Assembly (NCBI GenBank): GCA_947254645.1
Contig: CAMYDW010000001.1
Coordinates: 117,129-181,128, forward strand
DNA: 64,000 nt
Direction of reading: 5' to 3'
Source: an uncultured Peptococcaceae bacterium
Lineage (GTDB): Bacteria; Bacillota; Peptococcia; Peptococcales; Peptococcaceae
The notes under the pieces were generated by a model. It saw nothing but the letters and a program-made list of their open reading frames with translations, was not told the DNA's origin and searched no databases. Every line of letters starts with the position of its first letter. Position 1 is the stretch's first letter. Of the stretch, positions 25,170 through 33,622 are shown piece by piece. The position numbers and the translations under genes are program-made.

Positions 25170-25906
25170 TATTGCCCTTGGGCCACGTAAAAAGCAATGG
25201 CATCAGAAGCATACTGTGCAGTGCCTTCACCAAACTGATCAATATTTTCTTTGAATCTTGGGTCGGCGACATATCCTTTTCCGATACAACCAAAAATTTC
25301 CAGGGTACAGTCAAAAGCATACTGTCGCAAGGTAGCGTGTAATTTCTTGGCAAGGGCTATGACGGTAGGGGCATCGTAGGGTACCTTGTTTTTATGGTTT
25401 TCTGCAAAGGCAAAAAATATCTCATTCATCTGTTGAAGCAGCTCATCTTCTTTTCCTTCTTGGCGTTTTTCCGCCGCTACAATGACCTCCTCGCCGTAGG
25501 TCTCAATGGCTTCTTCACGATATTGGTGATGGGTTTCAGAGGGAAAACCTCTAAATTTTTCGTTGGTCGTCATGGTTACATTTCCTTTCATATTTTGGAT
25601 TGTTTTTTCTAAGGTATCAATAAGCTGTTCGAGCTGAATGGCCTCATTTTTTAATAAGGAAAGTTGTTTTTTCAAGGTGATGATTTTTGTCGTTTCTTCT
25701 TCGTTTAACAACCGTTTGATGTCCTTGAGGGGAAAGTGAAAAAATTTATAAAAAAGAATCAACTGTAAGGTGTCCATATCTTCCTCGGAATATAGACGAT
25801 AGCCATTTTCTGATTTTTTAGGCGAAAGCAATCCGATTTCATCATAATAATGCAAGGTTCTTGTAGAAACGCCACTGATTTTAGATGCCTCCTGTATGTG
25901 ATACAT
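25169..25906 (-). CDS. MerR-family regulator with TipAS ligand-binding domain
   Basis: A 245-residue activator. MYHIQEASKISGVSTRTLHYYDEIGLL is a MerR helix-turn-helix (1-70), followed by a dimerisation coiled coil (about 75-115) and a C-terminal TipAS-like all-helical domain (about 120-245, with QYREEAIETYGEEV and the conserved FGCIGKGYVADPRFKENID split in its end). TipAS domains in TipAL bind thiopeptide-like peptides, and Mta-type relatives bind other drugs. Here the ligand is unknown. No efflux gene adjoins; the only MerR-type promoter seen is its own, so autoactivation is likely. Confidence 0.88.
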   Translation of the reverse strand: MYHIQEASKISGVSTRTLHYYDEIGLLSPKKSENGYRLYSEEDMDTLQLILFYKFFHFPLKDIKRLLNEEETTKIITLKKQLSLLKNEAIQLEQLIDTLEKTIQNMKGNVTMTTNEKFRGFPSETHHQYREEAIETYGEEVIVAAEKRQEGKEDELLQQMNEIFFAFAENHKNKVPYDAPTVIALAKKLHATLRQYAFDCTLEIFGCIGKGYVADPRFKENIDQFGEGTAQYASDAIAFYVAQGQ

Positions 25907-25930
25907 CTCGTAAAGCCTCCTTTCAAAGAT

Positions 25931-25961
25931 ACCTTAATCCATCACGTAAGGGGAATGTCAA
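25931..25961 (-). promoter_or_regulatory. MerR-type promoter with 19-bp spacer and dyad
   Basis: On the minus strand TTGACA (25956-25961) and TAAGGT (25931-25936) are separated by exactly 19 bp. The dyad CCTTA/TAAGG (25932-25936 and 25947-25951) lies over the spacer and -10. Overlong 19-bp spacers are the mark of MerR-activated promoters. It drives the MerR/TipAS gene 25 bases downstream. Confidence 0.75.
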
Positions 25962-26015
25962 GGGTCTTTAATTTTATAGATACACGCTTGACGAACAATG
26001 AGAGCAAAATCACAT

Positions 26016-26051
26016 AAAAAAGCTGAGCCCTTTCAGAGGCTCAGCTTTTTT
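26016..26051. terminator. Terminator of the citrate synthase gene
   Basis: A 14-bp stem AAAAAAGCTGAGCC/GGCTCAGCTTTTTT with an 8-nt loop, just past the stop codon of the minus-strand gene. Confidence 0.9.
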
Positions 26052-26057
26052 ATACTG

Positions 26058-27440
26058 CTATACACAGGTGACTTTACGTTCATCAAGTGGGGTGTAAGAC
26101 AATTCATTGGTATCGAGATAGAAATAAGCAGGACGCATGATTTTGTGATCCATGATTTGTTCGAGGCGGTGGGCACACCAACCAGCGATACGTGCTGCTG
26201 CAAACAGTGGTGTGAATAAATCTTGATCAATGCCCATCATTTCGTAAATCAACCCCGTAAAGATATCAATATTTGGACAAATGGTGAAATCAGGTCCTTT
26301 TTGTTCTTTCAGCAATTCTTCGGTGACACGAGTGATACGCATGAGCAAATTAAATTGTGCATCGAAGCCTGTTTCATGTGCCAAGGCTTCTGCTTTGTCT
26401 TGGAGTAAGACGGCACGTGGGTCGCTCAAGGTATAAACCGCATGCCCCATGCCATAAATCAATCCAGAACCATCAAAGGCTTCTCCTGCGAGGATTTTAT
26501 TGAGATAGTCACGAATTTCGCCATCAGATTCCCAGTTTTTGACATGGCATTGGATGTCCTTAATCATTGCATGGGCACGTTGGTTGGCTGCCCCGTGACG
26601 AGGCCCTTTGAGAGAACCGATAGCCGTTGAAATAGCCGAATAGGTGTCTGTCCCAGAGGAAGAGACAACATGTGTGGCGAAGGCCGAGTTGTTCCCACCA
26701 CCGTGGTCGGCTTGTAAGCAGAGACAAAGGTCGAGAATTTGTGCTTCCAGGGTCGTGAAGCGACTGTCTGGACGAATCAAGTGGAGAATATTTTCTGCGG
26801 TACCTGCATTTGGCAGTGGTTGGTGCATAATCAAACTTTTGTTGTTGAAATAATGCTCTTTAGAGGTATAAGCATAAGCAATCATCAAAGGCATTTTTGC
26901 AATCAAGTCGATGGATTGGGCGAGGACCTTATCAAGCTCAATGTCGTCTGGGTCGTTATCGTAGGAATAAAGTGAAAGGATAATACGTTGCAATTTATTC
27001 ATGACATTCTTGCTTGGGATTTTAAGAATAACATCTTCCTTAAAGGTGTCTGGCAAGGTGCGGCGACGTTCTAGGAGACCAGTAAAATAGTCTAATTCTG
27101 AACGGTCTGGCAAAGAACCAAAGAGGAGCAAGTATACAATTTCTTCATAGCCTAAACGATTTTCGGCTTGGAATCCACCAACTAAATCGGTGATTGGGAT
27201 GCCACGATAAAGAAGCTTGCCTTCTTGTGGAATTTTAAGGTCATTCTCAATAGAATAACCATATACTTCAGAAATACGTGTAATACCAACTAATACCCCA
27301 GTACCATTGGCGTTACGCAGTCCACGTTTAATATTGTATTCGGCATACAATTTGGGATCGATAGAGTTATTTTCTTTAAGGAAATGCATTAAGTTTGTTG
27401 TTTTATGACGTAATTCATCATATTTTAAATGGTCTGACAC
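26058..27440 (-). CDS. gltA: Citrate synthase
   Basis: A 460-residue citrate synthase that condenses oxaloacetate and acetyl-CoA. The three catalytic blocks are present: ADHGGGNNSAF (His), GMGHAVYTLSDPRA (His) and CPNIDIFTGLIYEMMGI (Asp). The N-terminal extension of about 60 residues (LRNANGTGVLVGITRISEVYGY) is typical of the longer enzymes of anaerobic Bacillota. The frame allows GTG at 27449, but AAAGGGTGA would overlap it, so the GTG with first base 27440 is preferred. It is monocistronic; no aconitase or isocitrate dehydrogenase gene is adjacent, so it probably serves glutamate synthesis (inference). Confidence 0.92.
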   Translation of the reverse strand: MSDHLKYDELRHKTTNLMHFLKENNSIDPKLYAEYNIKRGLRNANGTGVLVGITRISEVYGYSIENDLKIPQEGKLLYRGIPITDLVGGFQAENRLGYEEIVYLLLFGSLPDRSELDYFTGLLERRRTLPDTFKEDVILKIPSKNVMNKLQRIILSLYSYDNDPDDIELDKVLAQSIDLIAKMPLMIAYAYTSKEHYFNNKSLIMHQPLPNAGTAENILHLIRPDSRFTTLEAQILDLCLCLQADHGGGNNSAFATHVVSSSGTDTYSAISTAIGSLKGPRHGAANQRAHAMIKDIQCHVKNWESDGEIRDYLNKILAGEAFDGSGLIYGMGHAVYTLSDPRAVLLQDKAEALAHETGFDAQFNLLMRITRVTEELLKEQKGPDFTICPNIDIFTGLIYEMMGIDQDLFTPLFAAARIAGWCAHRLEQIMDHKIMRPAYFYLDTNELSYTPLDERKVTCV

Positions 27441-27472
27441 AGGTATCACCCTTTCTTGGAATCAATGGACTA

Positions 27473-27481
27473 AGTATAGCA
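27473..27481 (-). promoter_or_regulatory. Extended -10 promoter of the citrate synthase gene
   Basis: On the minus strand this reads TGCTATACT, an extended -10 box, about 33 bases before the preferred GTG start. No good -35 box. Confidence 0.45.
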
Positions 27482-27601
27482 TACCTCAAACAAATAAAGT
27501 AGTTTTTTCAAAATGGAAAATATTTATAGAAAGAGGTCAGACAGACAAAGTAAGAGAGATTTGTTATAATGGACAGACAGTGATTGCAGGAGGTTGTAAA
27601 T

Positions 27602-28249
27602 ATGAAATATGCATTGTTTGATTGTGATGGAACCCTCATGGATTCTATGCCAATGTGGGTGAATTTGGCAACAGATGTGTTGCGTGGCTATGGTGTTGAT
27701 TTGCCGAGAAATGCTGAACGCGAAACAGCAAGTATGAGCCACAAAGATGCGGCGCAGTTTTTTGCAGATCGTTTTTTAAATGGAGAAGGGGCAGAGGCAT
27801 TGTTGCAGGCCTTCAATCAAACCCTAGAAAAAAATTATAGTGAACTATTGCCATTAAAGGCTGGTGTCAAAGAAGTCCTTGAAGAAATGCGCACCCGAAA
27901 CATTCCGATGGCAGTGGCATCCTCCACCGATGAAAACCTATTGGCGCTTGGCTTAAATCGACTAGGCATTCGTGAGTATTTTCAGTTTGTCCAAACAGTG
28001 GATAATACAGGCTTCTCAAAAAACAGCGACGAATATTTTCAAATAGCGGCACAACGCCTTGGCTGTCAATGCGAAGACATTGTCTTTTTTGACGATGCCC
28101 TTTATGCGATTGAGCGTGCGAAAAAGAATGGTTTGACAGTTGTTGGTGTGCAGGATGATAGCAACGAAGACCATGATGCGCAAATTCGTGCGGCAGCAGA
28201 TTATTATATCACCCACTTTGATGAAATTCCGTTGGATGAGTGGTTCTAA
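27602..28249 (+). CDS. HAD-superfamily phosphatase (beta-phosphoglucomutase-like)
   Basis: A 215-residue HAD hydrolase with a helical cap. The nucleophile motif FDCDGTLMD has Asp7 and Asp9, the second motif is VASSTDENL, and the last is DDALYAIERAKKNG. CAGGAGG fixes the ATG at 27602; a TATAAT at 27565-27570 is a likely -10 box. It is first in a three-gene run with the Cof-type HAD and GNAT genes. Substrate not predictable. Confidence 0.82.
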   Translation: MKYALFDCDGTLMDSMPMWVNLATDVLRGYGVDLPRNAERETASMSHKDAAQFFADRFLNGEGAEALLQAFNQTLEKNYSELLPLKAGVKEVLEEMRTRNIPMAVASSTDENLLALGLNRLGIREYFQFVQTVDNTGFSKNSDEYFQIAAQRLGCQCEDIVFFDDALYAIERAKKNGLTVVGVQDDSNEDHDAQIRAAADYYITHFDEIPLDEWF

Positions 28250-28270
28250 AAAAAGTAAAGGAGGTTGGCG

Positions 28271-29113
28271 ATGGCTTTTCAAGAATTAAAATGTGTGGCA
28301 TTTGATTTAGATGGGACCTTGCTCAATGCGAGTTCGCAGCTTAGTGCACGCACAGAACATATGCTACATGCCTTGCATGAAAAGAACATTCCTGTTGTGA
28401 TTGCCAGTGGCCGCCCTTTTTCTACCATTCCTGAAAAATTACTACAGCTTCCAGCAGTGCGTTATGTGGTTACAGGCAATGGGGTGTGTATCTATGATAC
28501 AGCCAAACAGGAAACAGTGTTGCGCCGTAGCCTCTCTCCACAAGCCCTTTTAGCAGTGATTGAAAAAACGAAATATTATCCACTGGCTTATGAGTTTTTT
28601 ATTGATGGAAAGGCCTATGCCAATGAAAGCTATGTGCGCCATCCTGAACAATACGGGCTACATGAAAAGGCGTGTCAATATATCCAACGTACCAGAATAC
28701 CTGTCGCTGATGTCGATATTTTTGTAAACACCCATCAGCATGTGATTGACAGCATGGGCTTGTCTTTGCAGGACATGACACTCAAGACTCAGCTGTGGCA
28801 TCGCTTGGAACAAGAAATCGAGGATATCTATGTGACCTCCTCTTTGCCACGCTTGTTAGAGATTGCAGACCATCGTGCTGGCAAGGGTGCAGCCTTAGAA
28901 GTGGTGTTATCCTATCTTTCTCTATCACAAGAAGGTCTGATGGCTTTTGGCGATGCTGACAATGATAAAGGCATGCTTGAGTTGGCAGGGCTGGGTGTTG
29001 CCATGGGCAATGCAGAGGACACTCTAAAAGCAGTGGCAGACCGCATCACCCTTCACCATGATGAAGATGGGGTGGCAAACATAGTTGAAGAATATTTGGA
29101 GATGAGTAGATGA
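28271..29113 (+). CDS. Cof-type HAD phosphatase (subfamily IIB)
   Basis: A 280-residue HAD-IIB phosphatase of the Cof/YidA group. AFDLDGTLLN gives Asp12 and Asp14; VIASGRPF is motif II; GKGAALEVVL and AFGDADNDKGML form motifs III and IV. These enzymes dephosphorylate sugar phosphates and cofactors such as pyridoxal phosphate. AAAGGAGG supports the ATG at 28271 over a TTG two codons earlier. Its stop overlaps the GNAT gene start (ATGA). Confidence 0.87.
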   Translation: MAFQELKCVAFDLDGTLLNASSQLSARTEHMLHALHEKNIPVVIASGRPFSTIPEKLLQLPAVRYVVTGNGVCIYDTAKQETVLRRSLSPQALLAVIEKTKYYPLAYEFFIDGKAYANESYVRHPEQYGLHEKACQYIQRTRIPVADVDIFVNTHQHVIDSMGLSLQDMTLKTQLWHRLEQEIEDIYVTSSLPRLLEIADHRAGKGAALEVVLSYLSLSQEGLMAFGDADNDKGMLELAGLGVAMGNAEDTLKAVADRITLHHDEDGVANIVEEYLEMSR

Positions 29114-29679
29114 TTCAATTATTAGACAGTGCTAGATTAGAAACGATTTATGAAGAAGAAATGCGACAAGATTTTCCAGCAGAGGAACTCAAACCCCTTA
29201 AACGCATGCTGGAAATGATGGCAGAGGGACATTATGACGTCTGGGGTTATATTCAAGATGAAACCCTTCTTGCCTATGCCTGCGTCTACCATGATCAAGA
29301 TATTGCCTTACTGGATTATTTTGCAGTGGTGGCAAGGCATCGTGCCAAGGGCACTGGCACTCTTTTCTTAAAACAATTGCTTGGCGAAGAGATGCCTTAT
29401 GGCACGATGATGATTGAAATTGAAGCCGTCAGTGATGCCACCACAGCAGCCATGTACCAAGAGCGCCAACGCCGACAAAAATTCTATGAACGACTCGGCT
29501 ATCGTAAATCTTTGGTCCATGCCTATGTTTTCGGGGTGCATTATTGGGTGATGGTACCGTCATCAGTCAGCACAGGACAACTGGTCAAGGAAGGCATGGA
29601 GAAAGTTTATCGTTATTTTGTACCACAAAGAGAAAAATATGAAGCACATATTCGAATGACCATAGAGAGCGATGCGTAG
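29110..29679 (+). CDS. GNAT-family N-acetyltransferase
   Basis: A 189-residue protein. The middle fits GNAT: VARHRAKGTGTLFLKQLL is the acetyl-CoA loop region (R-x-x-G-x-G/T-like) and QKFYERLGYRKS is the C-terminal strand-helix usual in GNATs. The start overlaps the Cof-type gene stop. The last 13 codons, stop and terminator form the left copy of a 56-nt repeat whose right copy lies 3.67 kb downstream, so the gene marks the left edge of an inserted module but stays intact itself. Confidence 0.75.
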   Translation: MIQLLDSARLETIYEEEMRQDFPAEELKPLKRMLEMMAEGHYDVWGYIQDETLLAYACVYHDQDIALLDYFAVVARHRAKGTGTLFLKQLLGEEMPYGTMMIEIEAVSDATTAAMYQERQRRQKFYERLGYRKSLVHAYVFGVHYWVMVPSSVSTGQLVKEGMEKVYRYFVPQREKYEAHIRMTIESDA

Positions 29680-29694
29680 GCATTGCTCTTTTTT
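29639..29694. repeat. Direct repeat DR1, left copy (GNAT 3' end plus terminator)
   Basis: These 56 bases match 33306-33361 with one difference (C at 29670, G at 33337). The unit holds the last GNAT codons, the stop and the hairpin AGAGCGATGC/GCATTGCTCT with T run. Module 1 lies between the copies. Confidence 0.95.
29668..29694 (+). terminator. Terminator of the HAD-HAD-GNAT operon
   Basis: AGAGCGATGC and GCATTGCTCT pair (one G-T) around a 4-nt loop and are followed by six T. The stop codon TAG is in the loop. Confidence 0.8.
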
Positions 29695-31347
29695 CGCACC
29701 TTCACCAACCAAGCAGTAGTAACAAGTACCAATGGTGGGAATCCAGAGCCAATCACTTCTACCCCTATTGTCGTTCCAGCAGGGAATGTGAAGCCAAGCA
29801 TTATCAAGACCCACTCCATTGATAACAACCTCAAGAAAAACCACGTAAGAGATTTAGATACCATCACTTACAACATTCAAGTGAAAAATGGCAAAGACGC
29901 TACAGCAACCTGGAAGAACGTTATCGTAAAAGATGAGCTTCCAAGTGAACTGGAACTCTTTGGGGCCGTTGTCGTAGATGGCAAACGTGTGGATATGGTC
30001 GCACAAAATGGCAACCACATTTCCATTCCAGTTGGAGACATTGCACCAGGAGAAACTGTGAATGTTGTAGTCACCGCAAAAGTTCGCCAAGGGGTGAAAT
30101 TCAACAAAGATGAAGCCATCCATGAACTTAGAAACGTCGCCGTTGCACGAGGCGATAATGGCGATGAAGTCAAAGTACCAGACGATCAACCAGTATTGCA
30201 TGAAAATCCAAACTATCCTAAAAATCCAAAGAAGCCTGGTGGACCAACCCAGGAGAAAGATCCTAAACGCCTTGTAGGGGTCAAAACCATCGACAAGAAC
30301 ATCGTTGACCTTGCAGGAGATGCGACTGCAACCTATCGTATTAATCTCATCAACAGTAGCGAAGAAACTGCAAGAAATGTTGTTTTAGAAGATGTCCTCG
30401 AACTCGACAAGCTCTCCCTCTACCACGATAGCGTTACCGTAGATGGTATTATGAGTAAATTGGGAACAGGCTACACCTTCGAAGCAGGTGAAAACCTTAA
30501 AGGCACCATGAAGATTAAAGTCAGAGACTTGAAGCCACATGAAGCAATAGACATCAGCTTCAAAGTCCGTTTCAACAATGACGCAGCAGGTACCAACTAT
30601 GTCAATAGAGCAGCAGCAACAAGTGCTAATGTCCCAGGTACCACCATGGAATGTAAATCAGTCGCCTTCCAAAATGCAGGCACTAATTCCGCAATCCACC
30701 AAGCATACTTTGTTGGCTATCCAGATAGAACCTGGGTCCCTAGAGGATCAGGAGATGGTAGTACCGATGCAACCAAGTATCTCACAGTCAATGAAGTAGG
30801 CCGCCCTATCTTCAATAGCTTAACAAGACAACAATTCAGCAAAGTCATTGCAAGCATTGGTGGCTTAGAAGGCGCAAGAGATAAGGAACAATACATCTTA
30901 GCACCAGGACACGCTGAAAACTTAAATGTAAGCGATGCCAAACCAACGGCATTGATCTGGAAACTCGGCGGTGCAAATACTCAAGATATTGACGAATGGA
31001 GAAAAAGTAACCTTGCTGGTATGTGTGCAGATGGTGTTAGAGTAAAAACCGCTGCTCGTTCAGCAGGACTTAATATTGACGGTATGCCAATGGGTAACTA
31101 TATGGGCCATCAAGCACCACAAAAAGTCCATCGTGTAGATTTTGCGAAACACCTTGCTCTCGCACAAGGACGTGACCTCACCCCAGATACCAATGGATTA
31201 CCAGTAAGAACCTTTATTGACGTGCCATTAGGTAGTGCAGATTACAACATTGTTACTGAAGCTTCTAATACACACCTCTATGTATTAGACAACGCAGGAC
31301 ATGAAAAATGGATTCATCTTCTCCTTAACTACATGACCAACATGTAA
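29695..31347 (+). pseudogene. 5'-truncated surface adhesin with DUF11-like repeats and SLH-like C-terminus
   Basis: An open frame of 550 codons begins abruptly at the edge of the left DR1 copy, with no ribosome binding site and no signal peptide (the first in-frame start, TTG 29683, is in the terminator). It has two DUF11-like extracellular beta domains: SIDNNLKKNHVRDLDTITYN with DELPSELELFGAVV, and KTIDKNIVDLAGDATATYRIN with DVLELDKLSLYHDSV. The C-terminal third looks like degenerate SLH repeats (FVGYPDRTWVP, LTRQQFSKVIASIG, RVDFAKHLALAQGR), which would anchor to wall polysaccharide. It is the back half of a large adhesin cut by the module junction and is probably not expressed. Confidence 0.75.
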
Positions 31348-31385
31348 CAGAAGCTGAACCCAAAAAGGAAGTTTTAACACCCAAA

Positions 31386-31425
31386 AAAAGGCTATGTGCA
31401 GACATTGCACATAGCCTTTTCTTTT
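31386..31425 (+). terminator. Terminator after the adhesin fragment
   Basis: A perfect 15-bp stem AAAAGGCTATGTGCA/TGCACATAGCCTTTT with 5-nt loop and T-rich tail. Confidence 0.88.
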
Positions 31426-31465
31426 ATAAGAAAATAAAAGAATAAAAAAAGAAGCCAATAAGAAA

Positions 31466-31511
31466 GCAAAGTAACATACTATTTTGCCAATAAAATAGTA
31501 TGTTACTTTGC
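31466..31511. repeat. Perfect 20-bp inverted repeat with 6-nt centre
   Basis: The arms at 31466-31485 and 31492-31511 are exact reverse complements around GCCAAT. There is no T run after it, so it is not a normal terminator. It lies between two convergent genes inside module 1, 46 bases after another terminator. Confidence 0.85.
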
Positions 31512-31576
31512 CCATCTAACCACATTGACACAAATTGCTAAATATGGTATGTGTAAAGGAGATTACTTATTTGAAA

Positions 31577-33187
31577 CTAGCCTAAGAATAGTTGAGAATA
31601 AGTTTGACCTTGACTATTGTCATGATAGCCGATGCCAACATATTTCACATCTGCTGCAATCATATTTCTATAGTGGCCAGGAGAATTAACAAAGTTATTT
31701 TGAGCCGTACTTACTTCAAATTTATTCCTATTAAGAGGTGAGAACATAGTTGTAAGATTTTCTCTGCAAATAATGGATTTAAATATAGGATAATTATCTG
31801 AAATAATTGTCTCACAATCTCTACCATCTAATCTGCTATGAGCAAATTTAGATGCGCCTTCTATTTTATCTCCATATCGTTCTCTCCAAATAATATTTCT
31901 CTGCAATCCTTCATCAGCACGAATTTCAGCTAAATCACAAAGTGCAGGTAAAAGTTTTAGTGGTGCGACCCCTACTTTTTCACGCTCCTTGTTGATTTCA
32001 CTGAGCATATATAATTGGTAATCAGTGAATGAATGTGTTTTAGCCAATGCTTCTTGTTCCTTGTACCAGTTATTTATTTGTTCTTGTTCTTTTTCTTCGT
32101 TTAACTTACGAATCTTATTATCATAGCCACTTTGGTCCATAAAAAGATACATATTAAAGTCGGTATCCAAATAAACTTGTCCTACTTCAGCGTCTTTGTA
32201 GTCCACTGCCACTTGTTTCTTTTGTTCTTCTGTAAGATCCAAAAATTCTATTCTTGTGAACTTCTGTCCCTTCGTATAAGTCTTAGTATCTTCCTTTGGA
32301 TCACTTGGTTGTACAGGTGGTACATCTGGCTTTGGTGCAGGTTTTTCAGGTACCACTGGCTTGTTCTTATCTCTTTCTTGGATATATGCCATATCCATCT
32401 TCACATATTTTTTAAGCACTGGATGAAATGCCACTTGACCAATCACAGCAGTATCATAAGGCACTGCTAAAAGTCTCCCCTCAGCTTCTGGTACCTCCCC
32501 TCTTACATTTGGTGCTGGATCCTCATCCTTGCCTGTTTTAATACCCTTGTTCAGAGGAATATGCTTCTTTTCCAAGCGTTCGATGATACTTGCAATTTCC
32601 CCACGTTTGATATTTGCCAAAGGATTGAAATTGTTTTGATTATCCCCATTCATAAGCCCTAATTCACTTATGCGATTCACATAATACACCGCATAACCAG
32701 AAATCTTATCTGCGTCTTTATAGACAGGTGTATTTACCCTTTCAGGCTTCACTTGATAGCCCTGGGTAAAGTTTAGGATCATAACAGCAGCTTCTTGGCG
32801 CTTAATTGGTTGCTCTGGAGCGAAATAGTTTTCCCCCACCCCATGAGCAATACCATTAGATACCACCCAGTCAATCGCCTTTTTGTAATACGCATGATCT
32901 GCTACATCATAAAATGGATGTGCAGTACCTTCTTGAAATTCTTTACCTGCATAGCCATCTTTCTGTGCCATATTGTAAAGCACCATGGCAAAATCGCCAC
33001 GTTTCATAGTCGCTTCTGCATTAAAAATGTTATTGCTCACACCATTCATGAACCCTTTTTCACTGACAAAATCCACTGACCCCTGATACCATTTACCGAT
33101 GGTGTCATTGAAATGACGTGCATAGGCTGGGGAGGCTGAAAAAGATAAGGCGCCTACCAGCAAGATAGTAATGATTTTCTGCTTCAT
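31577..33187 (-). CDS. SLH-anchored CAP-domain (SCP-like) surface protein
   Basis: A 536-residue secreted protein. Signal peptide MKQKIITILLVGALSFSASPAYA; then three SLH domains (about 25-75, 90-140 and 155-210; e.g. GVGENYFAPEQPIKRQEAAV and GLMNGDNQNNFNPLANIKRG), which bind pyruvylated wall polysaccharide; a Pro/Lys linker (about 275-310); a charged helical stretch; and a C-terminal CAP domain (about 405-536: LYMLSEINKEREKVGVAPL, NNFVNSPGHYRNMI, VKYVGIGYHDN). CAP domains of bacteria have unclear function. AAAGGAGAG precedes the ATG and a good promoter lies upstream. It is the only clearly intact gene of module 1. Confidence 0.9.
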   Translation of the reverse strand: MKQKIITILLVGALSFSASPAYARHFNDTIGKWYQGSVDFVSEKGFMNGVSNNIFNAEATMKRGDFAMVLYNMAQKDGYAGKEFQEGTAHPFYDVADHAYYKKAIDWVVSNGIAHGVGENYFAPEQPIKRQEAAVMILNFTQGYQVKPERVNTPVYKDADKISGYAVYYVNRISELGLMNGDNQNNFNPLANIKRGEIASIIERLEKKHIPLNKGIKTGKDEDPAPNVRGEVPEAEGRLLAVPYDTAVIGQVAFHPVLKKYVKMDMAYIQERDKNKPVVPEKPAPKPDVPPVQPSDPKEDTKTYTKGQKFTRIEFLDLTEEQKKQVAVDYKDAEVGQVYLDTDFNMYLFMDQSGYDNKIRKLNEEKEQEQINNWYKEQEALAKTHSFTDYQLYMLSEINKEREKVGVAPLKLLPALCDLAEIRADEGLQRNIIWRERYGDKIEGASKFAHSRLDGRDCETIISDNYPIFKSIICRENLTTMFSPLNRNKFEVSTAQNNFVNSPGHYRNMIAADVKYVGIGYHDNSQGQTYSQLFLG

Positions 33188-33242
33188 AGATAGTCTCTCC
33201 TTTAAATTTTTTTTATGAATATGATTTTATTTATATAATTCT

Positions 33243-33270
33243 ATTTTAAGGATTTGTCTATAAAAGTCAA
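33243..33270 (-). promoter_or_regulatory. Promoter of the SLH-CAP gene
   Basis: On the minus strand TTGACT (33265-33270), a 16-bp spacer and TAAAAT (33243-33248), 55 bases before the start codon. Confidence 0.6.
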
Positions 33271-33305
33271 TTCATTTGATTCTTATCCACTTAACTGATC
33301 AGGTG

Positions 33306-33361
33306 ATGAAGCACATATTCGAATGACCATAGAGAGGGATGCGTAGGCATTGCTCTTTTTT
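33306..33361. repeat. Direct repeat DR1, right copy
   Basis: Right boundary of module 1; matches 29639-29694 at 55 of 56 positions. Here the unit has no gene in front of it, so it is a displaced GNAT 3' end. The single change (G at 33337) weakens the terminator stem by one pair. Confidence 0.95.
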
Positions 33362-33405
33362 TGATAAAAATGGCAATAATGAGGTGATTTAATCTGGCGG
33401 CGGGG

Positions 33406-33504
33406 GGCCACAAGTGAAAAAAGATATGTGATGCCGTATGAATTTCGCACAGAATAACTTTCAAAAAGCGCAACAGCTTCAATGCTGTTGCGTTTTTTTA
33501 TTGA
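33406..33504. repeat. Direct repeat DR2, left copy
   Basis: These 99 bases are identical to 36563-36661. The unit has an open frame end (tail KRYVMPYEFRTE and stop TAA) and a terminator hairpin CGCAACAGC/GCTGTTGCG with seven T (33469-33499). Only 44 bases separate it from the right DR1 copy. Confidence 0.97.
33469..33499 (+). terminator. Terminator inside DR2 left copy
   Basis: 9-bp stem CGCAACAGC/GCTGTTGCG, loop TTCAAT, seven T. Confidence 0.85.
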
Positions 33505-33536
33505 GCTGCTTATTGATTTCACATTTTATACCTATA

Positions 33537-33565
33537 TTGAAAATGAAAAATAGTCGTGCTAAACT
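33537..33565 (+). promoter_or_regulatory. Promoter of the gtr cassette
   Basis: TTGAAA (33537-33542), 17-bp spacer, TAAACT (33560-33565) with TGC directly before it (extended -10). Confidence 0.6.
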
Positions 33566-33622
33566 AATGAAGCAATAAAATATAACTACAGAATAATTTT
33601 ATCAAGAAGGGGATTTTGACCT

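Noticed and set aside
25002..25190. 62-codon open frame between proC and the MerR gene
   Set aside because: No ribosome binding site, it runs through a terminator stem into the antisense of the MerR gene; at best a fossil.
31577..33187. Sortase (LPXTG) anchoring of the CAP protein
   Set aside because: No LPXTG-type motif or C-terminal hydrophobic tail; three N-terminal SLH domains explain anchoring.
33362..33405. A gene or promoter in the 44 bases between DR1 and DR2
   Set aside because: Too short and without signals; it is probably original chromosomal spacer.
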